Source of the DNA: Yamagishiella unicocca
Lineage: Eukaryota > Chlorophyta > Chlorophyceae > Chlamydomonadales > Volvocaceae
Assembly: GCA_003116995.1 (NCBI GenBank)
Contig: BDSL01000020.1
Coordinates: forward strand, 744,001-808,000
DNA length: 64,000 bases
Direction: 5' to 3'
Shown: positions 52,281 through 62,508 of the stretch, in pieces
Layout of the letters: every line of letters begins with the position of its first letter
How positions within the stretch are numbered: the stretch's first letter is position 1
The notes under the pieces: model-generated
What the model was told of the DNA's origin: nothing
The model's database searches: none
What the model saw: the letters and a program-made list of their open reading frames with translations, nothing else
Position numbers and translations under genes: made by a program

Positions 52281-55200
52281 ATGCGGCCCCTAACGCACCA
52301 CCAGCAGCGCTACAATGCCTCTAAAGTTGTTTGCTCTGCTTCTGAGCAACTGCCTAGACATGGCGTCCCGACAAGAGGAGTCGTCGTGGCCACTGCGTCG
52401 ACGTCTAGACGAATGCTCCTAGCTGGGACATTTCTTGCAGCCCCATTTATGCAGAGCTCCAGCGCTGCTGCGTATGAAATACAGGATTACCTCAGCAGGG
52501 TCTTTCCCCCAGCGCCGGAGCCTATCCTGTTCCCGCGGTGCGCATCATGACTACGCAAGTCGACACCTGGATGCGCGAACATTTGATGCCAAAATCCGCA
52601 CTCATCCGACCCTCGCTCATCCACAGAAAGGCGCTGAACCAGCCATTCGCAGTTCTCCTCATGAGGTCTGCGTACGAGACGGTGGACGACCTGGACTTTA
52701 TTCCCATGGTAAGACTGTGCTAATACGGCGGGCAGATTTAGGTCCCAGCGATCGCGGCGGGATTGGTGGTTGCAGGGGCCTCGGTCTGCTGGTCGGTGCG
52801 ACGGCCACGACCTCCGTCAGTACCGGTACGAATATTGGCGCTGACACGACGTCGACCCTTGCACCCCCTCGCACCCCCTTTTACTTACATAGCGCTCGGC
52901 TTCTCCATTCTGGGGGGTCGCACAGCCACCGCCAAAGCATCCTAACTCACCCATCCAACCGACGTGTCCTGACGCACGCGCAGAACGACTTCCAAAAAGC
53001 CTTCTGGAAGCTGCGAGCCAGCGAGCAGGAGGCTTACAACCTCCAGTACTCGCCTCTCAAGCCGCGCATCGTGAGTGACCTCTGCCTCCGTGCCTCTCTC
53101 TCCCCTCTGCCCTCTCCCCTCTCCTCTCTCCCGTCACTTCACAGTTCACACCAACTTGGCCGTAGACTGAACATCACGGCGCCGCCCTCCGGCCCTTCCG
53201 TTGCGAACAGGGGGACATCACGGATTCACTCTACTTTGACTTCATCTCCTACTCGTGAGGCCCCGGGGGCGAGGGGAGGGAGGGAGGGCGGCAGGGGATG
53301 GGAGGGGCGTGGCGCGTCCAGACTTGCCGGCGCTGGGAGCTGTGCCTGGCCTGGCATCTTGGGATAACGTCTAACGACTAACAACCACCGGGGCAGGGGC
53401 GGAGGCAGGGTAGTTTCCGCCGTTCCCGCAGGTCGATCTGGCTTCAGCATGCGGTGGGGCGCGGCTGCGTTCCACGTACCTCTCTGGAAATTCTCCAAGC
53501 TCTGAACCACCGCTCCGGACGTTAACCAAGACCGGGCGTCACGGGTCGGCAGAGTCTGCAGACATGAGCCTGCAGCCCAAACCACCCGGCGGTAACCTAG
53601 GCATATGCCTTCCCGCAGCAGAGCTTCGGCGCCAGCGAGCTCAGCTGCGGTTGCGCCGACAGACGCCCACACATCGCACACGGCAACCGAGGGCGCCGAC
53701 TCTCTGCCAACACGGGGTCCTCCGGGCGGTGCACGCATATACCATGTGCACCGTATGTCGGCACGCGCCCCCTTAGCAGTCAACGGCCATCCCTGGAGTC
53801 AACGCTTCCTTGGCCCCGCAACCCAACACACAGGCAGTTCTCCACCATCTCGCGGGAGATGGCGCAGGGGCAGCAGGTCTTCAAGGTGCGGAGGGGAACA
53901 CGGAGCTGGCGGCCGGGGGTGGGGGTTTACAGAAAAGAACCGGTTACTCGACATGGGAAGTGTGGCTGGTGCATAGGCTTCAGACACCTGGACGCGTGCG
54001 CCATGCTACTGGACTTGGGTTGACTGCCGCAAAAACTGGCTCGTCGGAGGTTGGGGCCCTGCCTGACGCATTGGCCAACATCGTCCGCGCCAACCCGACG
54101 AGACCCCCGCCGTCGGCCCCCGCTCACATTTATCGCCGCTGCTGCCCTGCTGCTTCCGCCGTTTCTGAACCACCGTGGGGGCCGTCCCATCCGTCTGCTA
54201 CCGTGCGCCAAATGGTACGACAGGAGTATTGCGAGGACTGCCCTGACCTGTACCGCGTCGTACGCCGGGATGCGGCTCTGGCCGACAACTCACTGCTCCC
54301 CGCGGTGTTCTTCACGGGCACGGGCGACCGGATCTACACCGGCCTCAGAGACGGCTTTCGGGTGGGGCTTGGGCGGGGGCTGCCGCGCCTGGGCCGGTTC
54401 GGTGTGGTGTGCGTGTGTTTTGGCACCCCGGGGGGCCCGGAGCGTCCGGGTGACCGGGGGTTAATGGTATGGGGGGCTGTTGCATTGATGTCCTGGCGGG
54501 AGGCTGCTGGCATGGGGTGGGATACTGGAAGGAAGGCATCAGCGAGGGTCAACGGAAGCACCCGCGCTCACGACAGCCCCCGGCCTCTCCTCCCCGGCCT
54601 CACCTTACACGTCCGGCCCCCTGCCCTGCTGGCCACGCTTCCCTGAACCCAGGGCTTCCAGTTCGGTGCTCCGCCTCCGCTTCCCGCCGGCGCCCCGCTG
54701 GCCTCCCTGGCAGCTGGCGTGCAGCAGCTGCTGGGCATCATGGTCGACAACGGCTACTCGCTGAAGGTACCGTCTCAGGGCTACCGTGCGGGGCGTTTGG
54801 GGGGGGAGGCGCCGGATGCGTTACGGCTGAGTGCCCCTCCGCGGACACAGTTGCGCTTGCGGCAGGGCAGCCAGGGTGGGAGTGGGTGGGCTGCAGGCGT
54901 GAAGAGGGAGGTAAGGGGTTTAGGGTATTAGGCAAGAAAGGCAGGAACCCCCGTTCCAGCGCAACCAACCGCCTGTCGGTTGCCGTGTACGGCGTCCAGG
55001 CCGGGCCTGCATTGCCCTTCCGCCCACTTGCCCTTAGGGCGCCGAAACCAAACCTGCCATTCCCCGGTACCCTCCCCCCCGTTGCGCCACACGATGCCCC
55101 TAACGCGCGTCTCCAACGACCGCAGGCTGAGGTGTACGACGTCAACGACTCAGAGCAGTCGTTCAAAGTCAAGATCACCGGCCCGGCCAACCTATGGGGT

Positions 55201-55862
55201 GCGCGGTGTGGACGGGGCGGCAGCGGTGGCGCAGTCGGTGGCGCAGTGGGGGGGAGGGTTGAGAGGAGACCCGTGGGTCGGCACTTAAGAGATAGAGTAA
55301 AACCGACGCAAGGGTGGGCTGGCGAGAAGAGCCTGTTACCTGAACTAGGAGATGGGGGAACAGAAGCTAGCCGGCGAATAATTGTCGGACACGCGTGTGA
55401 CCAGTGTGCACGGACGAAAGGAGGGTTTCGAGGAAGACCCGTGGACGAAAGGAGGGGGACCCCGGGAGGCTCTGCGCTGCGGTGGCAGCGGGGACGGAGG
55501 CCGAAGGGGATTGCCATCTGTGTGGAGCCAGGAGGGGCTGAGAAAGCGGTGGCAGCCGTAACCGTGCATGGGCGCGCCCTTAGTTGACTGTAGCACTACC
55601 GCCGCCGTCCAGGGCCGACCGCGTTCTGTCGTTGCGCCTGGTCCCATGTATGGCCCAGCCAGTGGCCCCCACTGCCCCCGTCCCTCGCCGCTTCTCCGCC
55701 CGTCCAGGCATCACGTCCCTCAACTACCGGCGCTCCTCGGTGGTCAACGCCTACGACTGCATGCTGATAGACGCCTTCCTGAGGGCTAGCGGCCGTACCG
55801 CCAGCTTCGAGCTCAGCGCCGGAGCCTCGGGTCTGGAGGAGCAGTGGGTGCTGACTGCGTGA
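52281..55862 (+). CDS. Putative thylakoid lumen protein of unknown function
   Basis: Nine exons: 52281-52537, 52627-52708, 52984-53070, 53211-53254, 53834-53885, 54224-54361, 54653-54766, 55126-55198, 55708-55862 (333 aa, phases consistent). The first ~64 residues look like a two-part lumen-targeting signal: a basic Ser/Ala/Val stretch, then a twin-arginine signal STSRRMLLAGTFLAA ending SSSAAA. The mature part has FPPAPEPILFPRKALNQPFA, VDDLDFIPM, FDFISYSQFSTISREMAQGQ, a CEDCPDLYRVVRR segment with a close cysteine pair, LLGIMVDNGYSLK and a C-terminal YDCMLIDAFLRAS. The sequence looks conserved (clean splice-to-splice frame), but I do not recognise the family. Lumen targeting via the Tat pathway is inference from the signal. 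No membrane segment follows the signal. Confidence 0.8.
53925..53965. repeat. Dispersed repeat family B, copy in lumen-protein intron 5
   Basis: GGGGTTTACAGAAAAGAACC then GGTTACTCGACATGGGAAGTG, the reverse complement of 44995-45040. Confidence 0.75.
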
Positions 55863-56820
55863 GTCGTTGGTTGCCTGGCTGTCCCTGCTTTTTTGAAAAT
55901 ATGGATTGACAAGTTTTCCCGCTTGTTTTTCAAATCCGCGAGTGCGAGCGGGAGCTGTCGCGCGGGAGTGGATTGTTGTTTGTTTGTCGTCATCGACAGC
56001 AGGTGCCGTGCTTGTGTTGTGTTGTGTTGCCGCGCATGGCGGCCTGGTGAAGCGGCTTTTGGGCCGGAGCCACGTCACCGTATTGATACACGGCGGAGTG
56101 GTGCGAGGACGCTTACTTGATGAGAGTATTGAGTGATGAAGGCGGGAGGGTTGAGCAGGAATTGGGTCGGCAAGGAATGTTGGTTTGGGCCCGGGCAAAA
56201 CGGAGGAATGCCAGTGCTTGAATCCAGGGGCTCAAAGGAGCTAAAACGCTCGTACATTATGGTAGGAAGGATGATGCAGGACGAGCCACTAGTGCTGTAG
56301 TGCACAGCAAACGACCTGTTCGTTGGGCTACCTGGCTGTTGTACCCATGCTTCTCCTGCATCACGATCATCCCGACAACTTGTACTGTGGCAGGCCCGGG
56401 CTGTTGATAATAGCGGCAGCATGCGAAGGAGGCCTTGAGGATACATGAGGCCGCTGTCCAGGAAGCGCCCCGGGTCAGCTACAGCAAGGACCAGGCTGGA
56501 CCAGGACTTGGGGTTTTCAGCCAGCCTTCGCGGGTTACACGACTGCGGCGGGAATGACCATGCCGGGAATTCAGCAACGATGTTACGTTTTGAAAGAGGG
56601 ATGTGGTACAGGGGAATGGCCGTTGGGTATCCTGGGTGTTGCCTTTCAGTGAGGCGCCTGAAGTGCCGTACCATTAGACCACAATCCCGCGGTTCGCGAT
56701 GCCCCAGGAACACCATCGCTCCTTTCGAAAATACTTTCAAGTTAACTGCTAGAGCGTATCTTTTCACGCCCCTAAAGTTTCGTAGCTCTGGTCACATGGA
56801 ACGTTAATGGCTTATTAACC
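55863..56820. other. Intergenic, no gene seen
   Basis: A long minus-strand frame (56075-56767) has no ATG and no domain. A box-A-like TGGTCTAATGG reads on the minus strand at 56671-56681 but without a tRNA fold. The promoter of the CK1-like kinase lies at the right edge. Confidence 0.45.
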
Positions 56821-59800
56821 ATGCCGCTCTTTGGCAAGGGCTTTCGCATAGGTACAGGGCCAGACCAGGACAGATGGCTTATAGTAAAAAAGCTTGGGGA
56901 GGGCCAGTTTGCAGAGGTGTACGAGGTCAAAGACACAATGGACGCAGAAAAGCGGGTGCGGCGAGGGGTTGTACTATACAAGCAACGGCCAGCGTTTTGG
57001 CATGGCGCCAGCGTTAAACAGCTATGCCACACTAAATACGGTGCGCGCAGTATGCCCTCAAGATTGAGCGCCGGCGAGATGTACGCAGCGTCAAGCAGGA
57101 GTTCAAGGTTTGTTGGCTACCTAATAGCGCCTGGAAAGATCAATGGATAACACCTCATAATTAGCGGCACACTCCTTGGGGCGTAGGTTCTCAAGAAGAT
57201 ACAGGAGCGCGCGCCAAGCCTGGTGTGCACCGTGCATGCCTGCGGAACATTTGAGGACCGCTTTTTCATGGTCATGGAGGTGAGTTTTCGACGTCTGGGG
57301 CTCGAGGGGTAACGTTCCCAGCCATCACCCTTGAGACGCATACCAGCATACAGCAGCGTGCCGTGTGTTTGCAAACCCCTCCGTAACGTCAATCACACGT
57401 TCCGAACGGATCTGGGTTCCGTGTGGGATGCCATTCCCAGGTTCTGCGCATGTGGGTGTTACACTGCGATATCAAAAGTTACCTGAATGCCCCCGGCCTT
57501 CCGGCAGCCCACAGCTCGTCGGACGGGGTTGGAAGAGCACGCGCACCACCATCTGAGCAGCTTTCGAGAAGCGCTCCCCACCTGAATACCCGCACCAGTT
57601 GCCCTCAGTACACGCATGTGAGCGCACGTCAGGTCCTGCACAGAGCACCGCAACCAGCAGCCGGCCAGGGGGAAGGCCGTGCATACCCGCATCAGCCGCT
57701 CAGCACACGGGGGGCACAGAGTAGGAAGGGGTTTGAGAAGAAAAATCCACGAATCCACGGCCGACCAACCAACTAGGAGGGGGGCTGCAAATAAGAGGCG
57801 ATTACTCGACGTGGGACCGTAGCTGGTGTATAGGTGTCGGGCACCAAGTGGGGCACCGTGGACCTGAAAAGAGCAGGCTGATGGGGAGAAGGGCAGTGGT
57901 CCGGGTGAGAGATCCGCTCCAAGGCTGCGTCGGGGGGTGTCGTATTTGCCGTACACGCACCCAACACACCCACCCACGCGCGACATCCTCAGCCCCCATC
58001 TCAGCCAGTCACCCCTGGGCACTCCCCTAACCCACCCGTGGCTGCCGTCCGGGCTGTGCCCCTTCCCCTGGCTCCCCGTCCTTTCCCTGCTGTTTCACGG
58101 GTTTCGCTCTCCTGCCCCCCCCCCACCCCCCCTGCCTGAACCAAGTTCTCCAGCATGCATCTCGAAACCTCTGTCCTAATCGATTTTCCTTTTGCACACG
58201 GGTCTTCCTTTGACACTGCCCGCGCACCTCCCGCCCACCCGCACCCCTTGCCGCCGCCGGCCGCTCCCCACCAACCAGCTCCTGGGAAACAACGTGGCTG
58301 AGGCGCGCAAGGCCGCGGGCGGCCGCTTCGACCTGGCCACCGTCCGCCGCCTGGCCACTAGCATGCTGCGGGGCCTGGAGGAGGTGCACGCGGCGGGGTT
58401 CGTGCACCGAGATGTCAAGCCAGCGAACTTCGCTGTCGGGCCCGCATTCGCTGACCCGCTGACGGGTGAGCGGGTGCGCGTAGGGGGCACGGAAGGCAGG
58501 AGGGGTTGCGAGGAGGACCCGTGGATGCCCGAAAAAACCCGTTTAGGACAGACGTTTTGAGATGCATGCTGGAGAACTGGGTTGGGGGGAGGGGCCGCGG
58601 ATGCGAGACACGCCCGCCTCCCCATCCCTGCTGCCGCATTACGTTAGGCATGTGGAAGGTGATCGACTTCGGCCTGGCTCGCCGCTACCTGGACGACTTG
58701 GGGGAGGTGCTGCCGGAGCGCACCGACACGTCCTTCAGGTGTGTGAGGGAGACTAAGGAAAGGGAGCGAAAAGGAGGCGAAGGGGAAGCGAAGCTGAGCA
58801 AGACGAGGCGAAGGGAAGCTAGGCGAGATGAAGCGAAGGGGAAGCGAAGCGAGGCGAAGCGAGGCGAAGGGAGGCGAAGAGGAGGGAAAGGAACCGGAGG
58901 CAAACGGGAAGTGGCAGGAGGCGAAATTAAGGGGGGGGAGGTGAAGCAAGAGAGCAAAGGGGGTGAAGGGGAAGCGAAGGGAGGTGAAGCGATGGGAAGC
59001 GAATGGGAGGGAGGCGAAGGGAAGGGGAAGGGAACGCTTCCCCGCTTTCCCCTTCGCCCTCGCCTCCGCACCCCGGTGCTGCCCCTCCCTGCGTCCCTCA
59101 CCCTTCACCTCCCTCACCTCCCTCCTCCCCCCCCCCTCCTCCCGGTTTTTACACACCTCCCTCCTCCCCCCCCAGGGGCTCCACCACGTACGCCTCCGTC
59201 CACGCCCATGCCGAGCAGGACCTGGGTCGCCGGGACGACCTCTGGTCCTGGCTGTACTGCACCATCGAGCTGCTGGAGGGTGAGGGAGGGGAGGGCAGGG
59301 GGCGGGAGGCAGGGCAGGGGGCGGGAGGCAGGGCAGGGGGCGGGAGGCAGGCAGGGCAGGGGGCGGGAGGCAGGGCAGGGGGCGGGAGGCAGGCAGGGCA
59401 GGGGGCGGGAGGCAGGGCAGGGGGCGGGAGGCAGGGCAGGGGGCGGGAGGCAGGCAGGGCAGGGGGCGGGAGGCAGGCAGGGCAGGGGGGGGAGGCAGGC
59501 AGGGCAGGGGGCGGGAGGCAGGCAGGGCAGGGGGCGGGAGGCAGGCAGGGCAGGGGGCGGGAGGCAGGCAGGGCAGGGGGGGGAGGCAGGCAGGGCAGGG
59601 GGCGGGAGGCAGGCAGGGCAGGGGGCGGGAGGCAGGGCAGGGGGCGGGTCATGTTGCTGGGACACGCGGGGGTGACAGGGGCCGGGTGCGGTGGGGTTGG
59701 GGTGGCCCCAGCGGCGAGCAGGCCTGTGAACCGAGACACCCGACATTGGCGTCCAACGAAACAGGGAAAAGCCAGGCTGAACGCGGCTGGGACGTGTGCC

Positions 59801-62508
59801 GCAGGTCCGGCTCCAGCCACTCCTGAGCGCCTCCTGTCACCCGACCCCCGCACCCGACCCCGTACCCTACCCCGTACTCCGTACCCCATACCCCATACCC
59901 CCGCCCCGACCCCCACACCCACACCCGACCCCCACACCCACTCCCGCACCCTAAACCCTAACCCCCCATTCGCACCCAGGCACCCTCCCCTGGCGCACCG
60001 ACCTCAACAAGGATCCGGACAGCCGCGATGCGGTCCTTCGGAGCAAGCAGGCCTGCATCGCCGACCCCTCCCGCTACCTGCGAGCAGGCGGGGGAGGCGG
60101 CCCCGGAGGCCAGCAGCAGCAGCTGCAGCAGCTGCTTCTGAGCCCCCTGCAGCAGCTGTCGAACTACATCGCGTCCCTGGGGTTCTTGGACGCGCCCGAC
60201 TACGGGCTGTTGTACGGCTACCTGGCGCAGCTGCCGGACGACCTGCCGGGCCTTATGGCCGGGCCGGGGCCCGGGTCTATGGCGGGCATGTGGGGGGCGG
60301 AGGCGCAGTATGGCCAGCAGGCCGCGGCTGCGGCTGCGCAGATGATGTACCAGCAGCAGCAGCAGGTGCGTGGTTGCGGGTGTGGAGGGGAGAGGGCACA
60401 TACGGGGATTGGAATGAGGATGGGTGGCTGGGTGCAGCTGTATTGGAGGCGGGGTAATGTGTAGTAGCACGGCTGTCTTTGGGCTGGGTTGGGGTTGAGG
60501 TTGGGGTTGGGGTCACTTTGTCGGTGGATGTGGCGACAACGGACAGCGTGCGGGCGCCGGGCGGGCGGTACCGCCCCAGATGAAGCCCAGGTTCCCCCAG
60601 CCGCGCCTGCACTCGGAGCCGCCAAGCATGCCGTCCCTGCGCTCACCCAGTCCCTCCCCCCCGTCCTGCCTCCTCCTGCCCTCTCCTCCCCCTCCGCCCT
60701 TGTAGTACTACGGCCATCACCAACAGCACCAACAGCAGCAGCAGCAGCAGCAGGCACCCGGCGTGCTGCCGGGCGGCTACTGGCCGTCCCGGGGGGGCTG
60801 GGGCGACCCCTCCATGTACGCCCACCAACACCAGCACCAACAACACCAGCAGCACCAGCACCAGCATCGATACGGCGGCGCAGCGGGGCACCACCACCCG
60901 GGCGGCCCGCCGCCGCCGCCGGACCCAGGGCGCTCGCCGCCGCAGGACACCCCCGCCTCGCCGCCGCCTGAGTTCGGCGGCGGCGGCGGCATGCACGAGC
61001 CGCCGCCGCCGCTGCCGCCTGGGCAGGGCCCTATGAGCCAGTCGGCGCCGCCGGCGCCGCCGTTGTCGGACGTGGCGCCGGAGGTGGCGGAGGCGATGCT
61101 GGCGGAGGCGCTGGCGGAGCGGTCGGGTTCGGAGCAGTCCAGGGAGGCGGCGCAGGTGGCGGAGGTGCATGGGTACGTGGAGCTAGTCAAGCAGGTGGGG
61201 GCGCTGACGCGGGGGGGGGGCGGGGGGGAGGGCGGGGGGTTTGATAAGAGAATCCGCGAATCCACGGCCGACAAACCGGGCGGGGGGGGTTGACAAGAGA
61301 ATCCGCGAATCCGGGGGGGGGGAAGACCCGTAAATGCGAGAAAAACCGGTTAGAACAGATATTGGGGCGGGGTGGGAAGGAGGCAGGCGGTGAGATCTGC
61401 ATCCCGCACGGCAGCCTGAGGGGGTACCGTACCGCATCTTTAGCTAGGTGCCTAGGCACCCTTTGCTACCCCAACTTCTCCAGACGCACTCGCGCGCCCG
61501 GCCCCTCCCCGCCGCCTATGTTATGTAGCCGGGCCTTATCGCCAACATTACCCCCCCCCCGCCCCGGTTTTTTTCGGGCATCCACGGGTCTCCCTCGAAC
61601 CCCCCCGCCCCTTCGCGGGCTCTCTTATCAACCCCCCCCCCCGCGCCGTCGTTTCTCGCCCACCCAACCGCCCGCCCTACGGGTTTCCTCTCTCGTCCCA
61701 CCCAACCGTCCACCCAACCGCCCGCCCTACGGGTTTTCCTCTCTCGTCCCACCCGAAGGGCCATGTGTCCGACGAGGCCCACGACGTCGCCGGGCGGCTG
61801 ATGGGTTTGGAGCCGCTTGAGGCCCTGGCCACCATGTCGTACGTCTTGGACGCGCTGGCCGCACACGCCGCACCCCACACGGCCAACACAGCCGCGGTGG
61901 CGCTGAGCTCACTGGGGGCATACGCGCGCGACGCAGCCAAGCGGGCCATGACCAAGTGAGTGGGGGGCGGGCGTCAGCCAGCATGCCAGCAAGGGAGTTT
62001 TTACCGTTATGGTAGTTGACAAGGAAACCGCCAGTTCCTGGGTAACGGAACTCCTAGGTGGTGATGCCTTGTGGTGGAGAAAGCGGCAACGTGATTGCGG
62101 TGCACGATGCCGCCGTGCTCTCTTGTTGCACCCGCGTGGTAGGCAGCCTCCAACGCCATCCCTGCCCCCAAAGGTCGACATATGAACTTCGTCTTTCGTA
62201 TCCTCACCCCAGTTCTTCAGCATGCATCTCGAAACGTCTTTTCCTAAACGGTTTTTTCTCGCATCCACGGGTCTTCCTCGTCACCACCCCATGCGTCTCC
62301 CAACGTGTGTGCCAAACGTATTTTTTCCTAATCTGTTATCCGACTCAGTGCCGACCCACGGGTCTTCCTCTCATACACCCCCGTCTGCCTCCTTTACCTC
62401 CCGCCGCGCCGCAGGTACTGCCGGGCAGTAGCTGCACAGCACCAGGCCCAGCCGCACCAGCAGCAGCAGCAGCGGGGACCTGGGCGGGGAGGCGGACAGG
62501 GAAGCTGA
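56821..62508 (+). CDS. CK1 / tau-tubulin-kinase-like protein kinase with Gln/Gly/Pro-rich tail
   Basis: Ten exons: 56821-56955, 57051-57107, 57187-57279, 58279-58465, 58648-58738, 59176-59279, 59980-60365, 60706-61194, 61759-61955, 62415-62508 (610 aa, phases consistent). The kinase domain covers about residues 18-300: KKLGEGQFAEVYEV loop, YALKIERR with the catalytic Lys, FFMVMELLGNN hinge joined across intron 3, HRDVKPANF (138-146), VIDFGLARRY (DFG 164-166), then FRGSTTYASVHAH and RRDDLWSWLY, and LLEGTLPWR. RGSTTYASVxAH and RRDDLW are CK1-group signatures, closest to tau-tubulin kinases. In algae such kinases are linked to cilia and microtubules; for this gene that is inference. The ~300-residue tail is rich in Gln, His, Gly and Pro (YYGHHQQH, MHEPPPPLPPG) with a helical EVAEAMLAEALAER segment and ends in a Gln/Gly tract. 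Introns are large and repeat-rich. Confidence 0.92.
57725..57815. repeat. Dispersed repeat family B, copy in CK1-like kinase intron 3
   Basis: GTTTGAGAAGAAAAATCCAC, GAATCCACGGCCGACCAACC, then AGGCGATTACTCGACGTGGG. Related to 53925-53965 and 61230-61310. Confidence 0.7.
58145..58216 (-). repeat. Dispersed repeat family A, copy in kinase intron 3
   Basis: TTCTCCAGCATGCATCTCGA, then TCTGTCCTAATCGATTTTCC and CACGGGTCTTCCTT. Reverse complement of the 58507 copy with substitutions. Confidence 0.85.
58507..58583 (+). repeat. Dispersed repeat family A, copy in kinase intron 4
   Basis: GAGGAGGACCCGTGGATGCC, GAAAAAACCCGTTTAGGACA and GACGTTTTGAGATGCATGCT, then GGAGAACTGGG. The most complete plus-strand copy. 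Confidence 0.88.
58745..59035. repeat. GGCGAAG/GAAGCGAG purine-rich tract in kinase intron 5
   Basis: About 290 bp almost entirely of purines plus C, built from GAAGCGAGGCGAAGGGA-like words. The long coding-looking frame through it is compositional. Confidence 0.9.
59281..59650. repeat. 19/23-bp minisatellite in kinase intron 6
   Basis: GGGCAGGGGGCGGGAGGCA, alternating with a form carrying an extra GGCA, is repeated about 17 times directly after the exon 6 donor. Confidence 0.95.
61230..61375. repeat. Families B and A side by side in kinase intron 8
   Basis: GATAAGAGAATCCGCGAATC and CACGGCCGACAAACC, a partial duplicate of the first part, then AAGACCCGTAAATGCGAGAA and AACCGGTTAGAACAGATATT. 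Confidence 0.8.
62214..62375 (-). repeat. Dispersed repeat family A, copies in kinase intron 9
   Basis: TTCTTCAGCATGCATCTCGA, AACGTCTTTTCCTAAACGG and TCGCATCCACGGGTCTTCCT, followed by a partial second copy ending CCCACGGGTCTTCCTC. Confidence 0.88.

Noticed and set aside
52538..52723. Frame MRIMTTQVDTWMREHLM as an alternative second exon of the lumen protein
   Set aside because: It would need an intron of about 20 bases; the donor at 52538 with the acceptor at 52626 gives a normal 89-base intron, correct phase and the continuous sequence FPRKALNQPFA.
56620..56710. tRNA-like box A (TGGTCTAATGG) on the minus strand
   Set aside because: The 5' half resembles a tRNA D-arm, but no T-arm box B or matching acceptor stem follows; at most a decayed tRNA fragment.
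59940..59965. CCCTAAACCCTAACCCC, telomere-like repeat
   Set aside because: Only two to three degenerate units, lying at the 3' end of an intron and acting as its pyrimidine-rich tract; also seen once at about 31160. No telomeric array.
59003..60457. 484-codon plus-strand frame and several minus-strand frames rich in Gly/Arg or Pro/Cys
   Set aside because: They read through a 19/23-bp intronic minisatellite; the kinase exons on either side join in phase without it.
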